Positions 41,071-51,477 of a stretch of 64,000 bases of DNA are shown in pieces; within the stretch, counting starts at the first letter, position 1, and each line of letters opens with the position of its first letter. A program made the position numbers and the translations under genes. The notes under the pieces were generated by a model. That model did no database searches, was not told the origin of the DNA, and saw nothing but the letters and a program-made list of their open reading frames with translations. Source of the stretch: Effrenium voratum (taxonomy: Eukaryota; Sar; Dinophyceae; Suessiales; Symbiodiniaceae); NCBI GenBank assembly GCA_963377175.1, contig CAUJNA010003002.1, positions 193,501-257,500 of the forward strand, in the 5' to 3' direction.

Positions 41071-41880
41071 TCCCTGACTTGATCCTTGGTTCGATCTCGG
41101 ATCTTTTCATTTGAATCTTGTGAAGCGCTGTATCCGCCTCAGGGGACTTTTGGATTCTTTCAGGGACTGTGGGTACTGCCTTGGAGAAGAATGGAAAAGG
41201 CGGAGGTCTTTCAGGAGCTTGAGGACAAGCTGGGTGGGGACGCAGGGACGGGTCTCCTCGACCTCTTCACCCAGAACCATATTTGGTGGCCTGCAGTGGT
41301 CCGCTGGCACGGCCTTGAGGAGGACCCGATCAACGCCCTGACGGCTGCCCAGAAATGGCACACCCTCCGCAAGGAGGAACGGGTGCTGATCCGCTCCAAC
41401 TGGGATGGGGCGGACGTGCTGGCACGGGCGGGCCCGGATGCGGCCTTGATCTCATCTCGAGGGGGAAGACTCCTAAGATGCCGGCGCAGATTCCGGCCCT
41501 CTGCTGGATCCCAGCGTTGACGGAGAAAGACCTTCAGGACACGGATATGCGTGTCACGCAAGCGCACGACGCTAAGAAGGGGCCCTACCGCATGGTGGAG
41601 CCGGACCACTTCCCGAACAAGCTTTTTGACCGTGAGACTGCGGGCATCCTCAGATGCCTACCAATAACGGTGCTCACAAAGTTCAGCCAGGCCTGGGAGG
41701 GCGACGGTGTGAAGCCGTCAAGCGAGAAGATGGGCGCAACAGGCACCCTACATCTGCGGCACACCAAGATGTGGAGCTCGCTTTGAGAACGATCGCCGGG
41801 CACGGCGCCTGCTCTGCGCTGCCAGTTCTGGCCAAGAACGCGACCCTACAGTCCCCCAGAGCCATCTGGCAAGGGCTGGC
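41049..41880 (+). pseudogene. Retroposed gene copy with SL relict, unknown protein
   Basis: No introns from the spliced-leader relict through about 830 bases. Translation can start at ATG 41191 (MEKAEVFQELEDKLGGDAGT). It stays open with high third-position GC to about 41460, shifts frame by one at a GGGGG run (RGKTPKMPAQIPAL, then KKGPYRMVEPDHFPNKLFDR) and reaches a stop at 41786. A third frame then reads ICGTPRCGARFENDRRARRL from about 41745, suggesting another frameshift. Two or more frameshifts mean it is no longer functional unless they are sequencing errors. The protein family was not recognised. The 3' end runs into a foldback; no poly(A) tail was seen. Confidence 0.65.
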
Positions 41881-42122
41881 AGATGGTGAAAAACGTTTGG
41901 GAACAACAGTCGAAGAACTTTCGGGATGAGTTCAAGTTCCAGTATGGAGTCAAGCAGTCCCAATCCCTGGCGGTGCAGTTCACAGGAGCTGGAGGGCCTC
42001 CCGCTCGGATTGGGGCAACCTCGACTTCAGTTGGACTGTTTGACTTCATACTGGAACTTGAACTCATCCTGAAAGTTGTTCGATTGTGGTTCCTAAACGC
42101 TGTGTTCGCAGCTCTGCCCGCC
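41872..42122. repeat. ~250-bp foldback (imperfect inverted repeat)
   Basis: The arm at about 41887-41960 (GGGATGAGTTCAAGTTCCAG) is repeated in reverse complement at about 42033-42104 (CTGGAACTTGAACTCATCCT), about 70 bases each at roughly 90% identity, with a 72-base loop. Weaker pairing may extend further out. It directly adjoins, and may derive from, the end of the retroposed copy. Confidence 0.85.
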
Positions 42123-42248
42123 CTCAAATTTTGGATTTCAGCCACTCGCGCGGTCTCCAAAAAGATTCTTTGGGGAGCGCTGCAGACTGCACTGTGACTT
42201 TGCCGGTGAGTCACAGTGAAGCCAACACCTTGGCACGTTGTGTTCACT

Positions 42249-42298
42249 GTTGCGATCGTTTTTTGGGCTAATGTTCATGGAAAAAAAACGATCGCAAC
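42249..42298. repeat. Perfect 16-bp stem hairpin
   Basis: GTTGCGATCGTTTTTT pairs perfectly with AAAAAACGATCGCAAC across an 18-base loop. It is not followed by a terminator context and could be a decayed foldback tip. Confidence 0.85.
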
Positions 42299-42349
42299 TG
42301 GCGATCCAGGTTTTTCCATTTGAACGGAACACCCGCCGCGGCCATCAAG

Positions 42350-42430
42350 GCGCTGGCGGCTCTGGGAGCCCGGCGCGCGGCGCTTCGTGCCGCGCCGCCG
42401 GGGACCCCGACGGGCCCAGGCAAGCGCCAG
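42350..42430 (+). CDS. Candidate exon, Ala/Arg-rich, unknown
   Basis: Acceptor CCATCAAG, donor GCGAAA (GC type), phase 0. The peptide ALAALGARRAALRAAPPGTP and TGPGKRQ has above 80% third-position GC. Partners unknown. Confidence 0.4.
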
Positions 42431-43378
42431 GCGAAATCCAGCGAGCGACGATGGGCGGATTTTGTGGGCTTTTGGGTGGGATTCACATGGGGAAACCCGT
42501 TTTTGGTGAACTAACATGGGAAAAGCCCCCTTTTTGGTGAACCAGTCAAAAGGACGACATTGCAACCAGAAGGGTGGATTCCCCCTTCTGCGATGTTTAT
42601 TGCATCTACTCGACTGCGTGGCATCCGGAACAAGCACACCCAACATAGCACATTGACCTGTAGGGCATGCGCACACTCGACTTTATGCTTATTGTGAACG
42701 TAGCGTGAGCTGATTTTGCAGGACCTTCGTACGCGGAAGGGAGACGGCATTTTCCAGTCTCTGCACGTTTGGAGGCCCGCAGGCCATCCCGCAAGCAATT
42801 GAAATCTGAGCTTTGGCTTGAAGTTGTCTTCCCTGGCCACGAATCAATGGGAACCCCAGATGAATCAACCTTAGTTTATTCATAAGGGGGTGTTTTTGTT
42901 TGTTTGTTTTTTTGGGGGGAATCAGACCACTTTCGGAGGGGCACCCCCGCCAATAAATAAACATTGAAATTGTTCTGGGGTCAACATGAACAGTGACTCC
43001 TGCTTGGTGACTAGTCGAGAGCGTTGGCGCCCAGGCGATCCTTCAGGCAGAATTTTGGGTGATTGGAGTTCTGCGTGCGGCAAAACAATCCTCCAAAGGA
43101 TTTGCATGAGGATGGGGCCCAAAAAATGGGTGCTCACCCATGATGAAGTTGGAAAGCCTGAAATACCTTGCTACACTTTTGTAGACATGATCGTGAACAT
43201 GAATGCGTGATGGCAATACCCTTTGGTGACGCTCCACCTTCTTTTCAGAGCTTTTCCCGGAGCCTTGGCTTGTGCCGGCTTCCTGCAACTCAGTGTTTCA
43301 TGTGATCCAAATGGAGCATGTCCATGTTGCCCAACTTGAGTCTGCGCCAATCAGCGGGTCCGGAAACGTCGTCTGCCG

Positions 43379-44350
43379 GTGGCTTGCCAAGTTCTGTCGT
43401 CCGAGGCCTGCACATCGATACCAGCGCCCCAGAGGAGGAGGTTCCAGGTGCGGAACCTGAGTGTTGGGTTCCGCGCCTCCGGGGTTTCTGAGGGTTCCTA
43501 TGGTGTGATTTTTGTTCAAAGGACATCGAAACGAATCGGTCCCTTTACATGGATCCAATGGAAGTGGGCTGACAGGAAGAGCCTTGTTGGCACGCATTTG
43601 AAGTCACAAGCACGGAAGCGGAGCTCAAGGCTGACATACGACCTGTCGAAGTCTGGAGTTCAGGTGGCCCGAATTGCTTGGGCCCTTGTCCGCTTGGCGT
43701 ACAGGTCAATATTTACTGTCTACGGTTGGGACGAGGTTGCGAGTACATGTTCGCGACTTGTCAAACCGGTTGGCAAATCCCACGAAACATCTGTGCTACA
43801 AGCCAGACAGTGCAGCTGTCAGCTGTCCCTCTCCAACAAAACCTCTGCGATCCCTTGCAAAGCCCGGACTCAAATGCTGAAGCCAGAACGTGCTCCAGCG
43901 TGCTTTTTTAAGGGGTATTGCTTTTGGTGTGGTTTTAAAGGGAAGTCAACAGGAGAACCAAAATCCATTTCGGGAGGTTGCCTAAGCGTGGCTCACACGG
44001 AGATTGGCAGGCAATCGCCTCATTCTTTGATTCTTTGGCCGCCGCGGCTGAGGCGGCGAGTGGCCGGGCGAGGACCGGCCGGTGAATTTCCCAAGCGGGG
44101 AGGTCCCTGTTTCAGTGCAGAGGGCTCCACTTTTTTAGGCGGTTCATCCCAAAAGGAGGACCCTGGATTAAAGTCTACCTTGGGGTGGTCAAAAAGTGGA
44201 ACCCTGTTTGAGTGCGTCTTTTGTAGGGGGCCCCTTTGGAGGTTGGCTGAAAGGGAAACGGAAGACTACCATGTTTTTGGGTTCCCCTATTTGGAGACAT
44301 ACCCATTTGCTAGGGGGAAACACACACACGCACACATATTTGACAGATGA
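43379..44350 (+). CDS. 323-codon ORF crossing two repeats, doubtful
   Basis: This frame is unusually long for non-satellite sequence. The start (QVLSSEACTSIPAPQRRRFQ, with a GTGCGG donor right after) may be a true exon. The rest crosses two family A elements in frame (43.90 and 44.21 kb) and has no third-position bias, so most of it is probably non-coding. Confidence 0.2.
   Translation: MACQVLSSEACTSIPAPQRRRFQVRNLSVGFRASGVSEGSYGVIFVQRTSKRIGPFTWIQWKWADRKSLVGTHLKSQARKRSSRLTYDLSKSGVQVARIAWALVRLAYRSIFTVYGWDEVASTCSRLVKPVGKSHETSVLQARQCSCQLSLSNKTSAIPCKARTQMLKPERAPACFFKGYCFWCGFKGKSTGEPKSISGGCLSVAHTEIGRQSPHSLILWPPRLRRRVAGRGPAGEFPKRGGPCFSAEGSTFLGGSSQKEDPGLKSTLGWSKSGTLFECVFCRGPLWRLAERETEDYHVFGFPYLETYPFARGKHTHAHIFDR
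44205..44325. repeat. Dispersed foldback element, family A
   Basis: GAGTGCGTCTTTTGTAGGGG, CTGAAAGGGAAACGGAAGAC and TATTTGGAGACATACCCAT. Confidence 0.7.
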
Positions 44351-44464
44351 GCAGACGCCCAAGTTTAAGAAACCTGGGTCCAATTCTGCCGACCTTTCCG
44401 CTTCTTCGCGTCCCTTAAATCGACGGCATGGCAAGACCGGAACCTCTCTTGGATGTACCAACGT

Positions 44465-44545
44465 CAGGTATGTAGGTTATGACCATAAGCCCAGTTACTC
44501 AATGAACCATGGTTATCCTTACTAAGTTGGCACGTCCAAGCTGGT
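44465..44545. repeat. Dispersed short element, family E
   Basis: AACGTCAGGTATGTAGGTTA, ACCATGGTTATCCTTACTAA and GTTGGCACGTCC. The 5' end resembles a splice donor (CAG|GTATGT). Confidence 0.65.
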
Positions 44546-45332
44546 TTCCTTGGCTGGCCCTGGACAAATGACACCATTAGAGGAATTTGAGCAGGAGGAT
44601 GAGGTGCCATGGTCCCGTCCTCCTTGGCAGGGTGCCTCAGATGGCAATCGAAAACGTCATCGAACAAATTTGGGTGTCGAATCATTGCAATTGTTGAGTC
44701 CATGTGAACATTAATTTCCGGAGTGACGTTGGGCCTGGCGTGCTGCTTGACGACGATTTTATGTTTGTTCTGGGAGGGTTGTCAAAATATCGGCCCCCTT
44801 TTGGGCCCTAAAATGACTTATTTTGTGCCGAACAAGGGTCCAACATGTTCGTAACTGCGACCCAGCTGTAGATGCAGATCAGGTGTGCGTGCTCCGTGTT
44901 TCGCGTGTGGATTTTCTTCCCATTTAATCCTGATATACGTGAAGTTCCCTTTGCGACGGAAGTCGAGTGCACTGTCGATGATGAGTTTCACACGCACCGG
45001 CATGGCCAGGGCTGGTCATCAACATGTCCAAAGCGCAAGGATTCTTTTCGCAGAGAAGCCAAAGCCAACCCCCATCATAGGAGGATTTCAGGGGGCAGCC
45101 AACACTCAGGTTTCTGCAAGAAAGGGGTTGTTTCAGTAAATCTATGCTACCTGTCCCAGACAAAGCCCTACTAGAGTGACATCCATTTTCTGAACTTCCT
45201 TCAGAGTGTCGATTGTGGCGAACCTGATGCTTGTGATTTTTTAGTATCCTATATTTGTTTTACGGCCATAGGTTGCCGCGCTTTTCCTTTCATTTCTAGG
45301 GTTGGACACTTTTGTGGACCTGGACATGACCA

Positions 45333-45459
45333 TACTGTGGATGGACGAAATCTTGCACCACCCAAGAAACCCTGGAAGGATTCGATTCCCCTGCAAATAC
45401 CAACCAACAATGGTTTCCCATGGTTTCAAAGTGGTGCAGGATTTCGTCCATCCACAGTA
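45333..45459. repeat. Family B MITE, complete
   Basis: TA-CTGTGGATGGACGAAATC to GATTTCGTCCATCCACAG-TA, with near-perfect terminal inverted repeats extended by TGCACCACC/GTGGTGCA. Interior CAAATACCAACCAACAATGG. Confidence 0.95.
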
Positions 45460-45839
45460 GGATTCCACTCCCCGTGCCCTTTTGGGTTCGCCTGCCGTCT
45501 GACGGGACGGCCGAGGTCGCAATGGTCCACCAACGACTTGCTCCGCCGCTCCGCCCGCTTTGCGCAACGTGCCGCGGATCGAGCGCCTCGCTTGGCGCAG
45601 CTTTTGGCTGGTGATTCAAAGGGAAGCCAAAGGAACCCACCCCCCCTCAAAAACCCTATCTTGAGACAAGCGGGGTTGTTTCACTTTAATCAAGCTAAAG
45701 GTGGAGAATGAGTATGGTATCATGGATGGCGCCAGTTGCAGTGACACAACAAAACTGGGGCCCTGTCTTTCGTACGCAGGCTTCACCCTTGCAAGAGGTC
45801 ATGCCAGCGTCAGATTCACCTGCGCGGCGCGTACTGTTG

Positions 45840-46240
45840 AAAGGAGCACCCTGAACTGATATCGATCTGCTACATCAAGTGGAACTTTTGATGATCAATT
45901 TGGTCCTTGCAGTTCGGAGCCGACTTGGCTGGCTGCAGCTGATACATGTTGAGGCCCTGCAGCTCTTCCATCTGCGTTTCCCGCAGAATCCGGGTTGCGG
46001 AGCTTGATTTCCAGGGCCTAGCGCACCCAAAGCCCCAAAGATCTGCATGAACATACTGTGAGCATTTTTCCGCAATGGAGGCTCACTGCTTCAAGCGAGC
46101 CGAGAGAACTCCCGAGGGTAGGAACTTGGATGCCTTAAGGCTCATCCATCGGGTGTGTCCTTTTCTTGAGGCTAGCCCTTTTTGGGGTTAGTTTGCCCTT
46201 GGGAAATCAAAAGGAGAACCGAAGCAATTTCCGCAATCTC
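45840..46240. other. No gene recognised
   Basis: No convincing exon. A family A copy begins at about 46150. Confidence 0.3.
46150..46225. repeat. Dispersed foldback element, family A
   Basis: GGGTGTGTCCTTTTCTTGAG, TTGGGAAATCAAAAGGAGAA. Confidence 0.65.
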
Positions 46241-46245
46241 CGAAA

Positions 46246-46280
46246 AAGGCCGCAGAAACGTAAGGCAAATCGATCCGCAG
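46246..46280 (+). CDS. Candidate short exon, basic helix
   Basis: The frame RKRPQKRKANRSAELRAR runs from about 46240 to a GTGGTG donor at 46298. The peptide is basic and helical. A competing frame reads PGWCERRKIDITGCFDREAR across the donor. Boundaries are uncertain. Confidence 0.2.
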
Positions 46281-46397
46281 AGCTCCGTGCCAGGGTGGTG
46301 TGAGCGTCGCAAGATCGACATCACCGGCTGCTTTGATCGGGAGGCGCGGTCGAGACCTCGCTGGTTGGCCAGGAGAGCTGTGTTGATGCGAAGGCGG

Positions 46398-46505
46398 GTG
46401 TGCTTTTTCTTTTTGGCGGGTAGCCTTCTGAGGTTGGTTTTCAAGGGGAACCAAAGGGACACCAGCCACTTTTAGCGGCCCCTATCTTGATACGCACCCA
46501 TGTCT
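46398..46505. repeat. Dispersed foldback element, family A
   Basis: GTGTGCTTTTTCTTTTTGGC, AAGGGGAACCAAAGGGACAC and CTTGATACGCACCCAT. Confidence 0.7.
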
Positions 46506-47075
46506 TGCCAGCTGGTAATTACTGACGTGTGTCCTATTAGATTCCGATCATAGCCGTGACGGTTTCTTCATCCGGAACACGGCTTTTCTGCGATTCCACT
46601 GGGAAGAAGAACATGTGGTTTTCGCAACTTCTGGAAACCGTGCTCGCTTTCTATGGGACGGGAAAACACCTACGGTGGCTCAGTCTTGGTGGAATGAAGC
46701 TCAGCACTTGCAATTCTGTGTCCCATGACATCCACCATTCCAGCCCATGGGCCGCTTGAAGGCCGCGAAGAGGTTTCCACTATCGGCCTCTTGAACTCCT
46801 GGTTTTCATTCGCGCCCCCAAGAAAGGGGTGCTGAGACTTTACCTTTTTCTGATAACAAGCATCACTTCTTGGTTGTCATTTCAAAATGAGCTGTTGGTG
46901 AGGGCAGACAAGGAGCCTGGTCCCTTCCATTTTGTTTCAGTACTGGAGGGCATGGAATTGGGTGCCTCTCAGGGCCTTCCAATGTATCCCCTGGTTTGGG
47001 TAGCGGGTTCCCCTAAGGCCCATTTGATTCTGTCCCGTGAGAGAAGAGTCCCCCTTTGGGCCGGATTCCCTAGTC

Positions 47076-47103
47076 CCACCCACCCACCCACCCACCCACC
47101 CAC

Positions 47104-47150
<47 letters not shown>

Positions 47151-47226
47151 AGCAACCAACCAACCAACCAACCAACCAACCAACCAACCAACCAACCAAC
47201 CAACCAACCAACCAACCAACCAACCT
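47076..47226. repeat. (CACC)n-(CAGC)n-(CAAC)n microsatellite
   Basis: Three consecutive tetranucleotide arrays, each one base different from the last; 150 bases. It ends nine bases before a candidate exon and may serve as its polypyrimidine-poor upstream. Confidence 0.95.
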
Positions 47227-47235
47227 ATTCCCAAG

Positions 47236-47282
47236 GCGGTCCTGGACCGCGTCGAGGTCTTCGTCCGGGAGGCTCAGGACGG
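47236..47282 (+). CDS. Candidate exon, unknown
   Basis: Acceptor TTCCCAAG, donor GTTGAA (or a GC donor inside), [16 protein letters not shown] with 93% third-position GC. It is the best exon in the 42-49 kb stretch; partners unresolved. Confidence 0.5.
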
Positions 47283-47907
47283 GTTGAAATGTGCTACTGG
47301 GATCCCACCCCCCAAATGAACCAACTTTAGACTTTAAGGGTTACTTCATATGGGCCAAAGTCAAGACTATTCCAGCTAAGGTAGTCCTCTTTGGCTGAGG
47401 GAGCCTCCTTTTCTTGGATGCCGGGCCGGCATGCTCGCCGCTTCTTGTCATTGTCTTGTTTGGTTCTGGCTCGTTTGCTTGATTTGGAGGATGACACAGG
47501 TTTTGAGGCAAGCAGGGGCACTCACAGCCAGATTTCAGGTGTCTCTCTTTTTGCAGTGAAAGCAACAAGAGTTGATGTTGAAACAATCATTTCTCCAAGC
47601 TTTTGATCCACGTTCGAGTGGTTGTTAGGCCCACCCGTGATAGAACGTGCACACGCCAACCAGCGAAGATAGTAGATTTCACTGACCGGAAAACAACAAG
47701 AAGCACAACAGTAACACCGCAGATTGCAGCGACAGCCTCAGAAACAGCAACACCAACAGCGGCGGCAGACGCAGCCAGAGGTAGCCCTATGGTGGATGGC
47801 CCGCGAATGCAAACATCTGTTCCTTATGCGCCACGTCGAGCAAACATGTAGCAACACTATGATGGAATCCCTAAGCGCGGTGGGTATAAGGGGGGTGAGA
47901 GCCCTAG

Positions 47908-47957
47908 GGACCCCCGCCTTTTCCGTGGCCCCCTTCTCCACGACCACCGGTCTCAAG
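47908..47957 (+). CDS. Candidate exon, unknown
   Basis: Acceptor GCCCTAG, donor GTGACG. The better frame (88% third-position GC) reads TPAFSVAPFSTTTGLK, phase 1 to 0. A second frame reads DPRLFRGPLLHDHRSQ and would join the 47236 exon in phase. Confidence 0.35.
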
Positions 47958-48044
47958 GTGACGCCCACACATTCTCCTGGCAGGAGACGGCGGATGCTGG
48001 CTCCGAGAGCGACAGGAGAGCTATTTGGAGCTCGTTTCTTCTTT

Positions 48045-48150
48045 CTCCTTCCTCTTTTTTTGGGGTACCCACAAAATGGTTGGTTTGCCTCTTGGTTACC
48101 CTTTAAAACAAGACAGAAAGGGGGGTACCCCCCAAAAAAGCACACCCAGA
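48045..48150. repeat. Dispersed foldback element, family A, best copy
   Basis: CTCTTTTTTTGGGGTACCCA at the left and GGGTACCCCCCAAAAAAGCA-CACCCA at the right are inverted; the interior has ATGGTTGGTTTGCC and ACCCTTTAAAAC. Confidence 0.85.
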
Positions 48151-48923
48151 TGCTTTTTTGGGGTTCCGTTCAGTTTCAGGTTATCCAGCAGACTTTGTGG
48201 TGGGATGCGTTGGTGGTTGAACCCCATTCGTCCTAAAGGCCCTATGCTGGTTTAGCCATGGCCTATGACCAGTTGGAGCGACTCCGAGCACAAGCCTCCC
48301 TTTGCCCGGCATTCCTGACAAGCAATGTGCAGGTGATCCTCGTAGGTCAAACATATTCAAGTCCCAACGGAGCCGACTCTGTAGGGAAACCTCCACAATC
48401 CCTTGGGGCAAGTAAGGGTAAAGCATTGCTGTAAAACGGGGTGTTGGAACCATCAGGCACCCAAGCCGTGGGCTACCTTGAGGTCTATTCAAAAGGCAAC
48501 CACTACTGTATGACACCGACCACCCACGAGACACCACCAAAAGATTACCCAAACATAGCTGGGATATCACCAAAGCACTAGCAAAACACCACTGGAAAAG
48601 CACCACCAAAACCACTAATTTTATTTTTGGCACCGCGAATCCCCCACTTGCCACAGCCAGGAGGGCCGGGGCCTGTTTTGGGCCCATCCGCATCGCCTCG
48701 CGCGTGGGGTGACCCAGATCGGAAAGCGAGGGTCGGGAGGCTGCAGCCCGTTGGTGGGGTAAGGTGAAGCCCTGAATCCACGTGCCTTTCAAGCAACATG
48801 TCACACTAGATTCCCAGAAAGCTTTGCAGCTCGCTATTTTTGCATGTTCATTGCGAGAACCGCATATTTTGGCCTGGCTCACGGAAGGCCCGTATGTAGG
48901 AATAGATCTTCAAAGAAGTTCAG

Positions 48924-49015
48924 GAAGCACCAGTTTTGGAGAGGCAGAAACGGCAGAGCGCCGTGGGTGCCAACAGCTGCGCTCTGAGTTTGCTCTGAGG
49001 CTTCTGTTGGAAGGG
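48924..49015 (+). CDS. Candidate exon, unknown, two readings
   Basis: Acceptor AAGTTCAG, donor GTGACG. Reading one (phase 1 to 0): GEAETAERRGCQQLRSEFAL. Reading two (phase 0): EAPVLERQKRQSAVGANSCA and a stop. Third-position GC does not separate them. Confidence 0.25.
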
Positions 49016-49559
49016 GTGACGACTTGTCCCCCCCGATTTCCCTATATACAGCAAAAGTTTTTCCGTGGGACATCTCACCTGAACGGCAGCGCTTGCATGA
49101 GCAATTTTGTCAATGGCTAGTGAAACTGGAAGCATCGTATTTCACGACATGGATTGAATGACTCATGGCATGATCTCCCTGAAGCCACTGATCGGTCCTT
49201 TGTTCTTCTAACAGTGCGCCTAGACACTTTTCAGCGGTAGGGAGGGACGGAGGGATTTGGCTGACATGTGTAAAGAGTATCCAGGCTCTTTGGGATGATC
49301 TATCACGCTGCTCCGGTGAAGTGAAGGGCCTCACAGGTGACCACAGCCCTAAGCGGCCCATTGGTTTCTCACTTCGACAGCCACCCTTCGGAGTCCAAGT
49401 GGATGTTAGGAGAGCCGCTGATTTGAAGCTCTTGGTTGTCTTTTCAGGTTGGGGTAAGTTTACGAAGTCCATGCCCCGTTCCGACTTGACCGTGTGACCC
49501 TGCGCCCCGACGTTTTTTTTTTTTTTGGTTTATGGGATTCGGATGGCGATGGCCTCCAG

Positions 49560-49607
49560 GAGCGACAGACCAAGGCGGCTGCTCTCCAGCATGAGCTGGA
49601 CCTTCGA
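49560..49607 (+). CDS. Candidate exon, helical, unknown
   Basis: Acceptor GGCCTCCAG, donor GTATCA, phase 0. ERQTKAAALQHELDLR has heptad-like Leu/Ala spacing. Confidence 0.35.
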
Positions 49608-49872
49608 GTATCAAGATTCGAGTTCACTACACTTGGTTCCCCTCAAGTTGCAAACCACAGAAGGATGATTAAGCTGAAAGTTGGATCTTTGACCTTTCAA
49701 ATTCAAAAAAACAAGTGGTCTTCCTTGTTCGCTTGCGACTGGATATGAATTTTACGAATTGGAACCACCTGAGTGACAGGTGGACGTGAACCCCCGCCCC
49801 CATTTTTGGATGTCCATCAGTTTGCGTCCCCAATTAAACTTCACATCCTATTCATTTGCATCCTATCCGGAG

Positions 49873-49954
49873 GTAAAGACGGATGGGTCCTACACGAAGC
49901 CCCCCTCCCTGGACCGCCGGTGCTCCACTTACGGCCGGAACCTCAATTGGGCAG
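49873..49954 (+). CDS. Candidate exon, unknown
   Basis: Acceptor ATCCGGAG, donor GCAGGA (GC type), phase 0 to 1. VKTDGSYTKPPSLDRRCSTY and GRNLNWA, 81% third-position GC; joins the 49560 exon in phase. Confidence 0.5.
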
Positions 49955-50213
49955 GCAGGATATTTGAACTACCCATTTCTATTTTTGTTGTTCTTCGAGC
50001 GCAGTCTTTTGGATGGCCAACAGAAAACAGCTACAAGGAAATCACCCGATTTTGGGATCCGGCATGCCTCATTTTGGGCCAAACCAGAATATGTGATGGT
50101 CAAAAAGACATGTTGCTGGTGGCAAAGAAGCATTGGCGTCACCCCGTTAGTAAGGATTTGAGAATCACATGCCCGCAAGGTGGCACCATAGTTTGTTGAT
50201 ATTGAGGTATCAT

Positions 50214-50602
50214 CCATCCATCCATCCATCCATCCATCCATCGCCTCTCCCCTCTCCCCTCTCCCCTCTCCCCTCTCCCTTCTCTCTCCCTCTCCTCCTC
50301 TCTCTCTCTCCTCTCTCCCTCTCTCCCCTCCCTCTCTCTCCTTCTCCCCTCTCCTCCTCTCTCCCTCCCCCCCTCTCACCTCTCCCCTCCCCCTCTCTCT
50401 CCCCTCTCCCCTCTCCCCTCCCCTCTCTCCCTCTCCCTCTCTCCCCTCTCCCTCTCCCTCTCTCCCCTCTCCCCTCTCCCCTCTCCCCTCTCCCCCTCTC
50501 CCCCTCTCTCCCCTCTCCCCTCTCCCCTCTCCCCTCTCCCCTCTCCCCTCTCCGCTCTCCCCTCTCCCCTCTCCCCTCTCCTCCCTCCCTCTCTCTATCT
50601 CT
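50214..50602. repeat. (CATC)n then (CTCTCCC)n pyrimidine tract
   Basis: Eight CATC units, then about 355 bases made almost only of C and T, mostly CCCTCTC heptamers. On the minus strand this gives artificial Glu/Gly/Arg-rich frames. Confidence 0.95.
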
Positions 50603-50699
50603 CTCTATGTACACACATTTGGGACCCCAATACGCCCTCCGTCACATTTAGCAAGAAACAGAGGCCTACTGTCTTTCTTCCGGGAGACAGTCAAAGACA

Positions 50700-50811
50700 A
50701 AGCCATGCGAGGCGATACTCACTGGACCACGCGGGAAGCTTCACGCTGGGCAAATACATCAAACCCGGGTCAGAGGTGGAAGGGGTTCCCCCCTTCCGAT
50801 TGCAGGAGGAT
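50700..50811 (+). CDS. Candidate exon, unknown
   Basis: The frame reads HARRYSLDHAGSFTLGKYIK and PGSEVEGVPPFRLQE, then a stop two codons later. A CAAAG acceptor is likely; the donor would be non-canonical (GATCAA or GAGGAT), unless this is a terminal exon. Confidence 0.4.
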
Positions 50812-51396
50812 CAATAGCAGTGCTGTAGCCTCATGGCCCGGGAACGGACCTGGCTTCGGGGCGTACCTTTGGGCGTCTTGTTTTTGTTCGAGCATTAAGT
50901 TGGACCCCTCTACTGCGCCTTATGCATCTTGAAAGAGAGAGGCGCTCGGCCCTCTTTCCATTGGAAAAGGCTGGTTTCGACGCCGAACGGTCAACTCAGA
51001 AGGTGACATCCACAAGGATTGTTGGATTGTGTCCCCAACCCAAGGGCCTTTTTGCCAATTAAGCCCATGACATTCCAAGATTTTGCTCTTGGGTTGATTT
51101 CTTGAGTTGTGCAAGAAGGTAACAAGAGAGTGGGTTGTCAAGTTTCCCCGCGATTCGCCGGGGTTTGTTGGCAGTGGTTGGTTTGCGGCCAGCCGTTGGC
51201 CACCAGGTTTCTTTGACGACCGAGAAAAGAACGCCACGTGTTCATGGAATCCCTAAGGGGAGTGTCCAAGGCGGATCTTCCCTTAAGACTCCCCATAGGG
51301 AACCCTAGGGAAGCCTTTAAGAACCTTTTGGGGGCGCTCAACTACCCCCCCGGTAACCTACCCGCCGCCGGACCAAAGAACTCCTTGGCTCCCGAG

Positions 51397-51458
51397 GCAA
51401 TCGCTTGGAGCGCTTCTCCGGGGATGAGACCGACGTGCTGCTGGGAGCCCCGGGTGGG
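51397..51458 (+). CDS. Candidate exon, KH-like GxxG loop
   Basis: Acceptor GGCTCCCGAG (or 18 bases earlier at ACCAAAG), donor GTGGAT, phase 1 to 0, 80% third-position GC. With the longer start the peptide is ELLGSRGNRLERFSGDETDV, then LLGAPGG. LLGSRGNRL resembles the I-G-x-x-G-x-x-I loop of KH RNA-binding domains, but no other KH strand is visible, so the call is weak. A MITE begins 20 bases after the donor. Confidence 0.4.
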
Positions 51459-51477
51459 GTGGATTTGATCTCTTGAT

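Noticed and set aside
50169..50651. Ser/Pro/Leu-rich + frame and Glu/Gly/Arg-rich minus frame
   Set aside because: Translation of the CTCTCCC tract.
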